DNA of 64,000 nucleotides from NCBI RefSeq assembly GCF_001189915.1, contig NZ_LFLS01000001.1, positions 62,001-126,000 of the forward strand. The letters are read 5' to 3'. Shown one piece after another: positions 44,475 to 53,025 of the stretch; position 1 is the first letter of the stretch, and the number at the start of each line of letters is the position of its first letter. The notes beneath the pieces are model-generated. The model saw nothing but the letters and a program-made list of their open reading frames with translations. It was not told the origin of the DNA and did no database searches. The position numbers and the translations under genes were made by a program. The DNA comes from Herbaspirillum autotrophicum (GTDB taxonomy: Bacteria > Pseudomonadota > Gammaproteobacteria > Burkholderiales > Burkholderiaceae_D).

Positions 44475-45579
44475 TCAGACGCCCTGTTTCAGCGAAGCCG
44501 CGATGAAGCCATCGAGGTCGCCATCCAGCACGGCCTTGGTGTTGCCCATTTCAAAGTTGGTGCGCAAGTCTTTGATGCGGGACTGGTCCAGCACGTAAGA
44601 GCGGATCTGGTGACCCCAGCCGACATCGGTCTTGGAATCTTCCAGCTTTTGCTGCTCGCTCATGCGTTTGCGCAATTCCAGTTCGAACAGCTTGGCTTTC
44701 AGCATTTCCCACGCTTCGGCGCGGTTGCGGTGCTGGCTGCGGTCATTCTGACATTGCACCACGATACCGGTCGGCGCGTGCGTGAGCCGGACTGCGGAGT
44801 CGGTTTTATTGATATGCTGTCCACCGGCGCCGGACGCGCGATAAGTATCGACGCGGACATCGGCCGGATTGATGTCGATATCGATCGAATCATCCACTTC
44901 CGGATAAACGAACAGGCTCGAGAACGAGGTGTGGCGACCGTTGGCAGAGTCGAACGGCGACTTGCGCACGAGGCGGTGAACCCCGGTTTCGCTGCGCAGA
45001 AAGCCGTAGGCGTATTCGCCTTCGACCTTGATGGTGGCGGTCTTGATACCGGCTACTTCACCGTCGGACTGTTCCAGAATTTCGGTCTTGAAGCCCTTGC
45101 GCTCGCAATAGCGCAGGTACTGACGCAGCAACATGGACGCCCAATCCTGCGCTTCGGTACCGCCGGCACCGGCCTGGATGTCGATGAAACAGTTGTTGGG
45201 GTCCATCGGATTGTTGAACATGCGGCGGAATTCCATGCCTTCAACGATCTCGCGCAGCTTCTCGGCATCGGCTTCGATGGCGACCAGCGTGTCTTCATCC
45301 TTTTCTTCGCGGGCCATCGCGAACAGGTCGCGCGTATCCGCCAGCTCGCTGTCAATCTTGATCAGCGTATGGACAATGTTTTCCAGCGATTTTTTTTCTT
45401 TACCGAGGTCTTGCGCCCGTTTCGGGTCGTTCCAGACTTCCGGGTCTTCCAGTTCAGCGTTGACCTGGTCGAGTTTCTCTGACTTCACATCGAAGTCAAA
45501 GATACCTCCGAAGTTCTACTGCACGCACATTCAGGTCGTCCAGCAGGGATTGGAGGGAATTTAGGCGTTCTGCTTCCAT
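44475..45579 (-). CDS. prfB: Peptide chain release factor 2 (with programmed +1 frameshift)
   Basis: RF2 recognises UGA and UAA stops. The first 27 codons run from ATG at 45579 to a UGA at 45496-45498; a +1 shift at CUU-UGA-C then joins the main frame, giving about 367 residues (E. coli RF2 has 365). The catalytic GGQ is in [18 protein letters not shown], and the stop-recognition tripeptide SPF is in [12 protein letters not shown]. When RF2 is scarce the ribosome pauses at UGA and shifts, so the protein controls its own level. Followed by lysS. Confidence 0.96.
45495..45510 (-). promoter_or_regulatory. prfB autoregulatory frameshift site
   Basis: Minus strand CGG AGG TAT CTT TGA C: a Shine-Dalgarno-like GGAGG three bases before the slippery CTT, an in-frame TGA and a following C. 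This matches the known RF2 frameshift signal (E. coli AGGGGGUAUCUUUGAC). Confidence 0.93.
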
Positions 45580-45677
45580 GATGATTTCTTTGGCATTCAA
45601 ACCTCGCATTATACAAGACTGGCGTGGTGAATTTACGCGTCACGCGCTTGTCATTTTTGGCGGTTAGGCTTTTCGCC

Positions 45678-45695
45678 TTGTCAGTACTTTGTCAG
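45678..45695 (+). promoter_or_regulatory. Pho box upstream of phoX
   Basis: The 7-bp repeat TTGTCAG occurs twice, separated by 4 bp (TACT), the spacing of a PhoB box; the match to the CTGTCAT consensus is good but imperfect. A third TTGTCAT lies upstream at 45649-45655. The box starts 83 nt before the phoX start. Confidence 0.6.
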
Positions 45696-45760
45696 CAACA
45701 CATTCTGTGTATTGTCTTTTGGCAATATTCAGGGCCTTACCGCACCAGGAGCCCGTTTCA

Positions 45761-47722
45761 ATGAAAAATACCGCACCCCTTGCCCATGCCTGCGCCACGT
45801 CCGATGAGCAGTCCCAGCCTCAGCTGCAGCGTCGCCATTTGCTGAAACTGTTGTCCAGCGCACCCTTGCTGCCGCTGACGCTGGGTCCGGCGGCCTTGCT
45901 GGCCGGTTGTGCCGGCGCCGCGACCGACCCCAACCGCAGCGGCTTTGCCGGTGCCTCGTTCAGCCATATGGCAGCGCCGACACTGGCCGATCCGGCGGCG
46001 ATGGCAGCCACTACCGTGGCGTCCAGCCTGGAAGTGCAATTCAACGACGGCGCCCGCCAGCGTTATCAATTGGCCTATCAGCCATTCTTCATGACCGGTG
46101 AAATGGTGCCGGATGGCAAGGGCGGCAAGGTGCTGGCCGGCGGTTATTACGATATCCACGGACAACCGATCATCGACCGTTCGCTGCCGGGCAAGGAACG
46201 TCATTTCTTCTCGGACTGCCCCGATGGTTCGTCCTTGCTGCAACTGGACCGCGCCACCGTGGCCGGCATCAAGGGCAATGCCGTATTTGCCGTGGTGCAA
46301 TTCGAATACACCACGCGCGACCAGAAACAAGCCGCGATGTACGGCCAGTTGCCGTCGCCGATTGCAGTGCTGACGCTGGATCAGGATCCGGCCACCGGCA
46401 AGCTGACGCTGGTCAAGTATCACAATGTCGATACCTCGGCCGTGCATGGCTTGTGGATTACCTGCGGTGCCAGCCTGTCGCCATGGAATACCCATTTGTC
46501 GAGCGAAGAATACGAACCGGATGCGGCCGCGATTGCTGCCAACGTGCAATTCCGCGCCTTCAGCCAGAATTTGTATGGCGCGCCGGACAAGGCCAATCCC
46601 TACCATTACGGCCACTTGCCGGAAATTACTGTCAATGCCGACGGCAGCGGCAGCGTGGTCAAGCATTATTGTCTGGGCCGCATTTCACACGAACTGGTGC
46701 AAGTGATGCCGGACCGCCGCACCGTGTTGATGGGGGATGACGCCACCAACGGCGGCCTGTTCATGTTCATTGCCGACCGCGCCGAAGATTTGTCGGCCGG
46801 TACGTTATACGTGGCCAAATGGCACCAGACTTCCGGTGTCGGCCCGGGCGCCGGCAACCTCAGCTGGATCAAACTGGGCAGCGCTGCCAGCGCCGAAATT
46901 CAGGCCATGGCCGACAAGCTGACCGCGTCCGACATCATGGAAGTCCGCACCAGCGACCCGCAAGACGCGTCCTGGACCAAGATCCCGTTCGGCGGCAAAA
47001 GCAACTGGGTCAAGCTCAAGCCAGGCATGGAAAAGGCGGCGGCGTTTCTGGAAACCCATCGCTATGCCGCCTTGCGTGGCGGCAGTCTCGGTTTTACCAA
47101 AATGGAAGGCACCACCGTCAATGCGCGCGACAAGATCGCCTACTCGGCCATGTCGTATGTACAGACTTCCATGCTCGACGGCTCCGGCGATATCAAGGTG
47201 CAAGGGCCGAAGGCCGGCGCCGTGTATGCCTTGAATCTGCGCGGCGGTCAGCGTGATGAGAGCGGCACCGCCCTGGTCAGCGAATGGGTACCGGTTGATA
47301 TGGCGCCGCCGCCGGCACTGATCGGTCAGGATTTGAAACAGCCGGATGAACTTGGCAATCTGGCGCACGCCGACAAGATCGCCAATCCCGACAACATCAA
47401 GTTCTCGGAAAAATTGCGCACGCTGTTCATCGGTGAAGACAGCGGCATGCACGTCAATAATTTCCTGTGGGCCTATAACGTCGACAGCAAACGCCTGTCG
47501 CGCATCCTGTCATGTCCGGCCGGGGCCGAATCGACCGGTTTGCATGCGGTCGATGAAATCCACGGCTGGACCTACATCATGAGCAATTTCCAGCACGCCG
47601 GCGACTGGGAAAAGGGTTTGCACGACAAGGTCAAGGCCCAGCTCGACCCACTGGTGCGCGCCAATTACAATGACCGCTTCGGTGCTACGGTCGGTTATCT
47701 GACCGGGGTGCGGCTGAGTTAA
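45761..47722 (+). CDS. phoX: PhoX-family alkaline phosphatase
   Basis: A 653-residue exported DUF839 phosphatase. A twin-arginine signal QRRHLLKLLSSAPLLPLTLG (about residues 24-43) precedes a possible lipobox-like GC, so it is exported folded. PhoX enzymes bind Ca2+ and Fe3+; the family segments CGASLSPWNTHLSSEE and GEDSGMHVNNFLWAYN are present and carry metal-ligand Glu residues. It liberates phosphate from organic esters. The Pho box upstream predicts induction by phosphate shortage. The terminator at 47775-47810 follows. Confidence 0.9.
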   Translation: MKNTAPLAHACATSDEQSQPQLQRRHLLKLLSSAPLLPLTLGPAALLAGCAGAATDPNRSGFAGASFSHMAAPTLADPAAMAATTVASSLEVQFNDGARQRYQLAYQPFFMTGEMVPDGKGGKVLAGGYYDIHGQPIIDRSLPGKERHFFSDCPDGSSLLQLDRATVAGIKGNAVFAVVQFEYTTRDQKQAAMYGQLPSPIAVLTLDQDPATGKLTLVKYHNVDTSAVHGLWITCGASLSPWNTHLSSEEYEPDAAAIAANVQFRAFSQNLYGAPDKANPYHYGHLPEITVNADGSGSVVKHYCLGRISHELVQVMPDRRTVLMGDDATNGGLFMFIADRAEDLSAGTLYVAKWHQTSGVGPGAGNLSWIKLGSAASAEIQAMADKLTASDIMEVRTSDPQDASWTKIPFGGKSNWVKLKPGMEKAAAFLETHRYAALRGGSLGFTKMEGTTVNARDKIAYSAMSYVQTSMLDGSGDIKVQGPKAGAVYALNLRGGQRDESGTALVSEWVPVDMAPPPALIGQDLKQPDELGNLAHADKIANPDNIKFSEKLRTLFIGEDSGMHVNNFLWAYNVDSKRLSRILSCPAGAESTGLHAVDEIHGWTYIMSNFQHAGDWEKGLHDKVKAQLDPLVRANYNDRFGATVGYLTGVRLS

Positions 47723-47774
47723 GCGGGCCGGCAGCAATGCTTGCCGGCTGGACAGATTCAGATGGAAAAACAAC

Positions 47775-47810
47775 GGCAGCGGCCAGTATTTGGCGCTGCC
47801 ATATTTTTTT
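47775..47810 (+). terminator. Terminator of phoX
   Basis: GGCAGCG / CGCTGCC stem with inner CCA/TGG pairing, followed by ATATTTTTTT; 53 nt past the phoX stop. Confidence 0.88.
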
Positions 47811-48033
47811 ATTGCGGCTGTTTGTTTGAGACTCGTGGCCGGGTTTGGCGGCTGACATCGTATCGCGGATACCGTCGCGAAATGACTGATGCACACGCTT
47901 ACGAGGCGCCGCTTGTGATTGCTTTCCTGACGTCTTTATCTGTGGTGTATAGGGTTGAATCGTATTACGCGGAATTACATAAGATCGCGTGCTGCAACGA
48001 CGATGAGAAAGCAGATTTCATTATGCTTTCCGG
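47811..48033. other. Intergenic region between phoX terminator and hipA remnant
   Basis: No gene is supported. Together with 47723-47774 this is a gap of about 310 bases; its base composition is less GC-rich than the neighbouring genes, as is the hipA remnant. Confidence 0.4.
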
Positions 48034-48759
48034 TCACGACATTACACCGCGCGCCAGCGGCAGCGAATTCAGGCGATCCTCAATTTCCCGGCGGACGGCG
48101 TGCGGGACTTCCATTTCCCTCAGCGCCTTGGGCCAGTGGTCTTTAGCAAGCGAAACCGTTTGCGTGACAGCTGCTTTGGCAATGCGTTCGGAAATTCCTG
48201 CTTGCCTGGCGATGGCGGCATACCTGTCCCGGGTTTCTTTTCGCTGCAATGCGTCGATGGCGACGTTGGTGCCGAAACCTCGGAAGCCCGGCAGTGCCGA
48301 CATACAGACGATATCGTAAGCCGGAGACAGTTCAGGGCTTATGCCATTGGGATAGAGCACACTGAAGCTCTTCAGGTGTGCATCCGGGTTACCGATGAGC
48401 GTATTGACAACCTGCCGGACAAAGAACTGACGTACATCCTCGATGCCTCGCGTGCTGAAGCGATCCAGTATTTGAATCAGCTTGACGAATTGTTTTGCAC
48501 CTGAATACTTTTGACCGGGCATCAGTGTCAGCAGTTGACAGGCATCTTCCATATGCACAGCACCATCAGGACCGCGGTCGAATCTGTCCACCGCCAAAAA
48601 GCGTGTGTCGGGACCCAAAGCGATCACGAGTTCCGGGTAGTCTGTCATCGTGCTCATGGGGGCTGGCTGACATTGTGCGACGTTGACCCCGGCCAGGCCG
48701 GCCAACATATCCATTTTCAAGATTGGGGGGAGTGCTTCGACTGGCTGTTGATCAGGCAT
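48034..48759 (-). pseudogene. HipA-like kinase, C-terminal fragment
   Basis: The 241-residue frame matches only the C-terminal two thirds of HipA toxin kinases (full length about 430 residues): RFLAVDRFDRG, then VNTLIGNPDAHLKSFSVLYPNG, where HipA has the catalytic-loop Asp, and LSPAYDIVCM with the metal-binding Asp. The N-terminal subdomain and phosphate-binding region are missing. Upstream sequence to about 49036 has no HipA-like frame of useful length, and no hipB antitoxin gene is seen. Probably a decayed toxin gene, perhaps acquired horizontally. Confidence 0.7.
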
Positions 48760-49100
48760 TTGATAACAGAACGGGAGTCGTGTCGAAGCCGGCAGGGATA
48801 TCTTGCGCAGTGATTGGTCCGCACAGCACCTGTCTCAAGCCCCTGCTTACTGTTGGGGGGCACGAGGCGACAGCTTGCGCTACAGAAAAAGTGCGTGAAT
48901 GCAATCTTTTCGAAACAGCGATTGCCAGAACGCATTTCATCCATACCGCACTCGCGGTTATTGATGAAATACGTCCTGAATACGGTGAAGTTACTTGGGA
49001 TTGAGCTTGTGGCCGCAGTGAGACCCAATTTCGCATCGTTTCAGCGGTGCATGTAATTCAGGTAGTTGAACCGATTTTGAATTAAGCTGGTCTCATCGAC
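48760..49100. other. Region upstream of hipA remnant
   Basis: No intact gene. It may hold the ruined N-terminal part of hipA on the minus strand and the promoter of the lipoprotein gene at 49101 on the plus strand; neither can be shown. Confidence 0.35.
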
Positions 49101-49835
49101 ATGAAAATAATGAGACCAATGGCTTCGCCCCTCCTGTTGATTGCTGCCACCTTGTTGTTGACTGCCTGTGCTTCGGCGCCGACGCCGCATGGCGAGGTCA
49201 AGGGGGCGCCGACCAGTGGCAGGGAAATGGGGCAGTCCGACACCAACCGCATGGCGACGCTGGCCATGCGCGATAACCTCGATAGCCTGTATCGCCTGAT
49301 GGACAAGTTGTACCGGCGCAATCCGGCAGAATGGAAAAAGACCGCCGTCACGCGCGAAGATGCGATACGACAGGTACGGTTTTCCATCGAGCGGCGGCAG
49401 ACCTGGAATGATTTGCAGGGCAAGCATGATATTGCCGCCATGTCGCTGTCGCTGGCACCGGATTTCAAAGCCGACCGCGTTGCGGCCTTCATTTACGCCA
49501 CTGCCGACATGATCGTGACTGCGCATGGCGGCAAGACTGAGTTTTATCTGATCGATGGTCTGGACGCCCAATTCCTCTACAACGCGGCGCGCAATATCGA
49601 GATCGCTTCCTGGATGCTGGCCACGCGCCGTACTGCGAATGGCCAGTTGTTGCTGTTGTCGGATGAGATCAACAGCGGCGAACGCAATCTGAGCTTTGAG
49701 CGGGAATTCGGCAAGATCGTCGGCCGGCTCGACCTGATGGCCGAATTCGTGACGGAGAAATATCGCCGCGCCGGTATCAGCTACGTACAGAATCTGCTGG
49801 GCGGTTCGTTCCTGCAATTCCTGCCGGTGCGCTGA
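49101..49835 (+). CDS. Conserved lipoprotein of unknown function
   Basis: A 244-residue protein with a lipoprotein signal (lipobox LLTAC, Cys23), so it is membrane-anchored on the periplasmic side. The mature part is largely helical (SDTNRMATLAMRDNLDSLYRL, AAFIYATADMIVTAHGGKTEFYLIDGLDAQFLYNAARN split across several helices) and ends YVQNLLGGSFLQFLPVR. Its last 59 bases overlap the convergent amino-acid permease gene. I do not recognise a characterised homologue. Confidence 0.78.
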   Translation: MKIMRPMASPLLLIAATLLLTACASAPTPHGEVKGAPTSGREMGQSDTNRMATLAMRDNLDSLYRLMDKLYRRNPAEWKKTAVTREDAIRQVRFSIERRQTWNDLQGKHDIAAMSLSLAPDFKADRVAAFIYATADMIVTAHGGKTEFYLIDGLDAQFLYNAARNIEIASWMLATRRTANGQLLLLSDEINSGERNLSFEREFGKIVGRLDLMAEFVTEKYRRAGISYVQNLLGGSFLQFLPVR

Positions 49836-50571
49836 CGCGGAATTGCTCCCGGCGCTGTTGTTCGCTGCGGCGCAGACGCCGTGCCGCAATCGCTGGTGGC
49901 TGAAAGTAGCGCGCCAGTTGCGCGGCAGAAATGTCGAGGCTGGAACACAGAATGAAATAGATGGCGCCGACAAACATGAAAATCTCGGCCGGATAAATCA
50001 TGACCCGGCTATTCACTTGTGCCGCCACGAACGACAACTCGCCGACGCCGACGATATAAGCCAGCGAACTGTCCTTGATCAGCGTTACCCATTGGTTGAC
50101 GAAGGACGGCATCATCATTTGCAGTGCCTGCGGCAAGATGATGTGGCGCAACACTGCCAGCCGTGGCAAGCCGAGCGACAGCCCGGCATCCCACTGACCG
50201 CTGCGCACGCCCTGAATGCCGGCACACACCGAGTGCGCCAGATAAGCCGCGCCAATCAGCGACAGCGCAAACATGACCGACAGAATACCCGGCACATCGA
50301 TGCCGAAAGCAATCGGCAGCAGAAAGTAAGTCCAGAAAATCAGCATCAAGACCGGAATTGCCCGGAAAAATCCCAAGACCAGCATCAGTGTCGTGTTGAC
50401 GGCACCGCGCGTCATCGCCAGCGCGATGCCGAGCACGGCGCCGAGCAGCGCCGAAATCACGGCCGAACCGAGGCTCAGGATCAAGGTCAGCGCGGCACCG
50501 CCAAGCGGGCCATCGGGATAGGCGCCCCACAGCAGGTAGGGCAGATTTTCAGTCAGTACGGACAGTTCCAT
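49777..50571 (-). CDS. Amino-acid ABC transporter permease, HisM/GlnP type (A)
   Basis: A 264-residue inner-membrane permease. The spans LILSLGSAVISALLGAVLGI and FFRAIPVLMLIFWTYFLLP, with EAA-loop equivalent SLGLPRLAVLRHIILPQALQMMMP, place it in the polar amino-acid uptake family. The C-terminal 30 residues after about 235 are Arg/Gln-rich, an unusual hydrophilic extension read through the 3' end of the convergent lipoprotein gene. It is the last gene of a binding-protein/dioxygenase/permease/permease operon that lacks an ATPase. Confidence 0.88.
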   Translation of the reverse strand: MELSVLTENLPYLLWGAYPDGPLGGAALTLILSLGSAVISALLGAVLGIALAMTRGAVNTTLMLVLGFFRAIPVLMLIFWTYFLLPIAFGIDVPGILSVMFALSLIGAAYLAHSVCAGIQGVRSGQWDAGLSLGLPRLAVLRHIILPQALQMMMPSFVNQWVTLIKDSSLAYIVGVGELSFVAAQVNSRVMIYPAEIFMFVGAIYFILCSSLDISAAQLARYFQPPAIAARRLRRSEQQRREQFRVSAPAGIAGTNRPADSVRS

Positions 50572-50588
50572 GGCGGGATCTCGGATTC

Positions 50589-51332
50589 TCAGTGACCGTG
50601 CCGCGCGCGGCGGCGCAGCAGATATTGGCCGACCACTTCCATCACGGCGATGGACGTGATGTACATCAGCGTGGCGATGCCGAAGGCTTGAAAGGTCTTG
50701 AAGGTTTCTGCTTCGACCTGGCGCGAGGTGTACGACAGTTCGACCAGACCCACGCCCATGGTCAGTGAGGTGTTTTTCAGGATATTCATGTATTGCCCGA
50801 GTAACGACGGCGTGGCGATACGAACCGCTTGCGGTAAGACGATGTAGCGCAGCGACTGCCAGCGCGTCAGTCCCAGCGCGGCCGCGGCCAGTGCCTGGGT
50901 GGTGGCGACGCCGCGCATGCCGGCGCGGATTTCTTCGCTGACATAGGCGGTGGAATACAGAATCAGGCCGAACACCGCCGCCACGAATTCGAACGAAGGC
51001 CAGGTCAGCGGGATAAAGCCGAACAAATGGATGCGATGGACGGCATTGAGCCATTCCATGGTGCCTTCCGGAAACAGGCTGGGAAAGCCGAAATACCAGA
51101 ACAGCAATTGCACCAGCAGCGGTGTGTTGCGGAACAGGGCGATGTAGGCGGTGGCCGGCCAGGCCAGCAACCGCAGCGAACTGGAGCGCGCGGCGGCCAG
51201 CAGAAAACCGAGCAGGGTGGCGACGATGGCGGTGATGACGGTGACGAACAAGGTCATCTGCAAGCCATTGACCAGCCAGCCGATATATTTGGGTGCCAGC
51301 ATCTGGGCGCTCAGCGCGTTCAGGTCAAGCAT
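50589..51332 (-). CDS. Amino-acid ABC transporter permease, HisQ/GlnP type (B)
   Basis: A 247-residue permease with WLVNGLQMTLFVTVITAIVA, FRNTPLLVQLLFWYFGFP and EEIRAGMRGVATTQALAAAALG followed by RYIVLPQAVRIATPSLLGQ, the classical loop of the polar amino-acid family. It overlaps the upstream dioxygenase gene by 8 nt and is followed 17 nt later by permease A. Confidence 0.9.
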   Translation of the reverse strand: MLDLNALSAQMLAPKYIGWLVNGLQMTLFVTVITAIVATLLGFLLAAARSSSLRLLAWPATAYIALFRNTPLLVQLLFWYFGFPSLFPEGTMEWLNAVHRIHLFGFIPLTWPSFEFVAAVFGLILYSTAYVSEEIRAGMRGVATTQALAAAALGLTRWQSLRYIVLPQAVRIATPSLLGQYMNILKNTSLTMGVGLVELSYTSRQVEAETFKTFQAFGIATLMYITSIAVMEVVGQYLLRRRARHGH

Positions 51333-51957
51333 GGCTGGCAGCCGTCAACGATTGCGGCGGCAGTACCAGCGGCTTTTCGGTTTGCGGCCAGGAACTGCCA
51401 TCGGCGGCATTGAAGTCGCGCCGGCGCGGCAAGTCCAGCAAGCTGTGACCGTACAGATGCAAATGCTTGATGGCGCGTTCGCCGGCGATGGCGATGCTGT
51501 GAATCTGGTCGTGCGTGAAACAGGCGCTTTGGCCGGGGCCGACGCTGAAGCGCCGGCTGATCTGCAGGCCGGACTCCGGTGCCGTGCCGGACTGCCATAC
51601 GGTATTCGGTTCTTCGCCTTCGATGCCGGCAATCACGGCCCAGGTCGAATGATCATGCGGCGGCGTGCTCATGCCGGGTGCGGGGCGGTACAGGTACAAG
51701 GCGTTGTTGAGATCGTCGTCTTCCGACAGCAGGTACAAGGTTTCTGCCACGCCTTCATCCGGTCCGGGGAAATGCGCGTCAGGAAACAGTCCGCCCAGTG
51801 CCGCCAATTGTCGCAGACAGGCCGCGACCTGTTCCAGTTGCTGTGGCGTCGGTTCCAGTGCGGCGCCGATGATGGCGCGTATTTGCTGCATGGTGGCCGC
51901 GACTGCAGTGGTGCGTGTCTGTGTCAGGATGTCAGCAGGGGGGCGGGAAGTAGTCAT
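51325..51957 (-). CDS. Cysteine-dioxygenase-type thiol dioxygenase (cupin)
   Basis: A 210-residue protein with the cupin iron ligands of the cysteine dioxygenase family: HDH in GMSTPPHDHSTWAVIAGIEG (first two His) and a third His in FTHDQIHSIA. Such enzymes oxidise cysteine or 3-mercaptopropionate to sulfinates with O2 and Fe(II). It starts after the binding-protein gene and its stop overlaps permease B, so it is embedded in the transporter operon. This suggests that the imported compound is a thiol amino acid or related thiol; whether cysteine or another thiol is unknown. Confidence 0.85.
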   Translation of the reverse strand: MTTSRPPADILTQTRTTAVAATMQQIRAIIGAALEPTPQQLEQVAACLRQLAALGGLFPDAHFPGPDEGVAETLYLLSEDDDLNNALYLYRPAPGMSTPPHDHSTWAVIAGIEGEEPNTVWQSGTAPESGLQISRRFSVGPGQSACFTHDQIHSIAIAGERAIKHLHLYGHSLLDLPRRRDFNAADGSSWPQTEKPLVLPPQSLTAASHA

Positions 51958-51981
51958 GATGGCAAAGTATGCAGCTGGCAG

Positions 51982-52003
51982 CCGGCCGCCTGACGGCGGC
52001 CGG
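51982..52003 (-). other. GC-rich hairpin between binding-protein and dioxygenase genes
   Basis: CCGGCCGCC / GGCGGCCGG with a TGAC loop and no T-run, located 59 nt past the binding-protein stop. Such intercistronic hairpins often stabilise the upstream binding-protein message or limit transcription of the distal genes. Confidence 0.6.
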
Positions 52004-52061
52004 TTCTGGTGTTGCATGAGGTTGAGGTGACGGTGTGAATCGTCGTGCTTACCGGTAGTGA

Positions 52062-52877
52062 TTATTTTTCGCGCAGCTTGGTATCACCGATCTTGAACAG
52101 ACGTGGCAACGGCGACTTGCTTTGCGGACCGAACCACTTGTCGTAGATCTTCTGTGCCGTACCGGTCTTTTCCAGATCGCGCAGCCAGTCATTCAGATAC
52201 GCCACCAGACGGGTTTCGCCCTTGGGGATGCCGATACCTTCATATTCTTCCGAAATCGCGAAGGCCGGAATTTCATATTTCTGCTTGTCCGGCAGGCTGG
52301 CCAGAATCGCGGTCAGCTTGGAGCCATCCTGGCTGAAAGCCTGGATATTGCCATTGCGCAGCGCGGCCAGACCGAGCGGAGTGTCGTCATACAACACCAC
52401 TTTGGTATCCGGATACTTTTCGCGCAATGTGGTTTCCATGGTCGTACCCTTGTCGGTGCCGACGCGCAGATCCTTGAGTTGCGAAGGATCTTTCAAGACC
52501 CCTTTCTTGACCAGGAACTGCTGGCCCGAAGCGAAGTAAGGAATACTGAAATCGATGACCTTGGCGCGCTCTTCGGTGATGGTGAAGTTGGCGAACACCA
52601 GATCGACCTTGTTGGATGTCAGCAGCGGTACGCGGTTGGCCGGATTGGTTGGCACGATCTCGACCTTGACGCCGAGTTTCTTGCCGAGTTCATAGGCGTA
52701 GTCGATATCCAGGCCGACGGTCTTCTTGGTGGTGGCGTCGATATAGCCGAATGGCGGATTGCCGTCAAAGGCAGCCACGCGCAGTACGCCGGCTTTTTTG
52801 ATGTCATCCAGCTTGTCGGCGTTGGCAACGCCGGCCAGCAAGGTCAGTCCGATAAACAATAATGCATGCCGTTTCAT
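52062..52877 (-). CDS. Amino-acid ABC transporter substrate-binding protein
   Basis: A 271-residue periplasmic family 3 binding protein with signal peptide MKRHALLFIGLTLLAGVANA. Hallmarks are LRVAAFDGNPPFGYID, VGLDIDYAYELGKKLGV, LVFANFTITEERAKVIDFS and DKGTTMETTLREKYP. It heads the operon with the dioxygenase and two permeases. Ligand unknown; a sulfur-containing amino acid is inferred from the dioxygenase. Confidence 0.9.
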   Translation of the reverse strand: MKRHALLFIGLTLLAGVANADKLDDIKKAGVLRVAAFDGNPPFGYIDATTKKTVGLDIDYAYELGKKLGVKVEIVPTNPANRVPLLTSNKVDLVFANFTITEERAKVIDFSIPYFASGQQFLVKKGVLKDPSQLKDLRVGTDKGTTMETTLREKYPDTKVVLYDDTPLGLAALRNGNIQAFSQDGSKLTAILASLPDKQKYEIPAFAISEEYEGIGIPKGETRLVAYLNDWLRDLEKTGTAQKIYDKWFGPQSKSPLPRLFKIGDTKLREK

Positions 52878-53025
52878 CTGTTGGTTCCCTTGGTTATTTG
52901 CTTGAAATTATTGGTAAAGTGCAATGTTGATGAGGAGCGCCGGCGGCGCTGGTACAGCAATACTCAAGCGTGCGGCACTTGCTGCGTGCGGCATGCTGAA
53001 GATAGAAAGAGCGGAGCGTCGTCAT

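Noticed and set aside
47727-47748. GCCGGCA hairpin right after phoX as its terminator
   Set aside because: No T-run follows, and a better hairpin with T-run is 30 nt further on (47775-47810).
47741-48319. 192-codon plus-strand frame between phoX and the hipA remnant
   Set aside because: It starts inside the phoX terminator and continues antisense to hipA; no family similarity.
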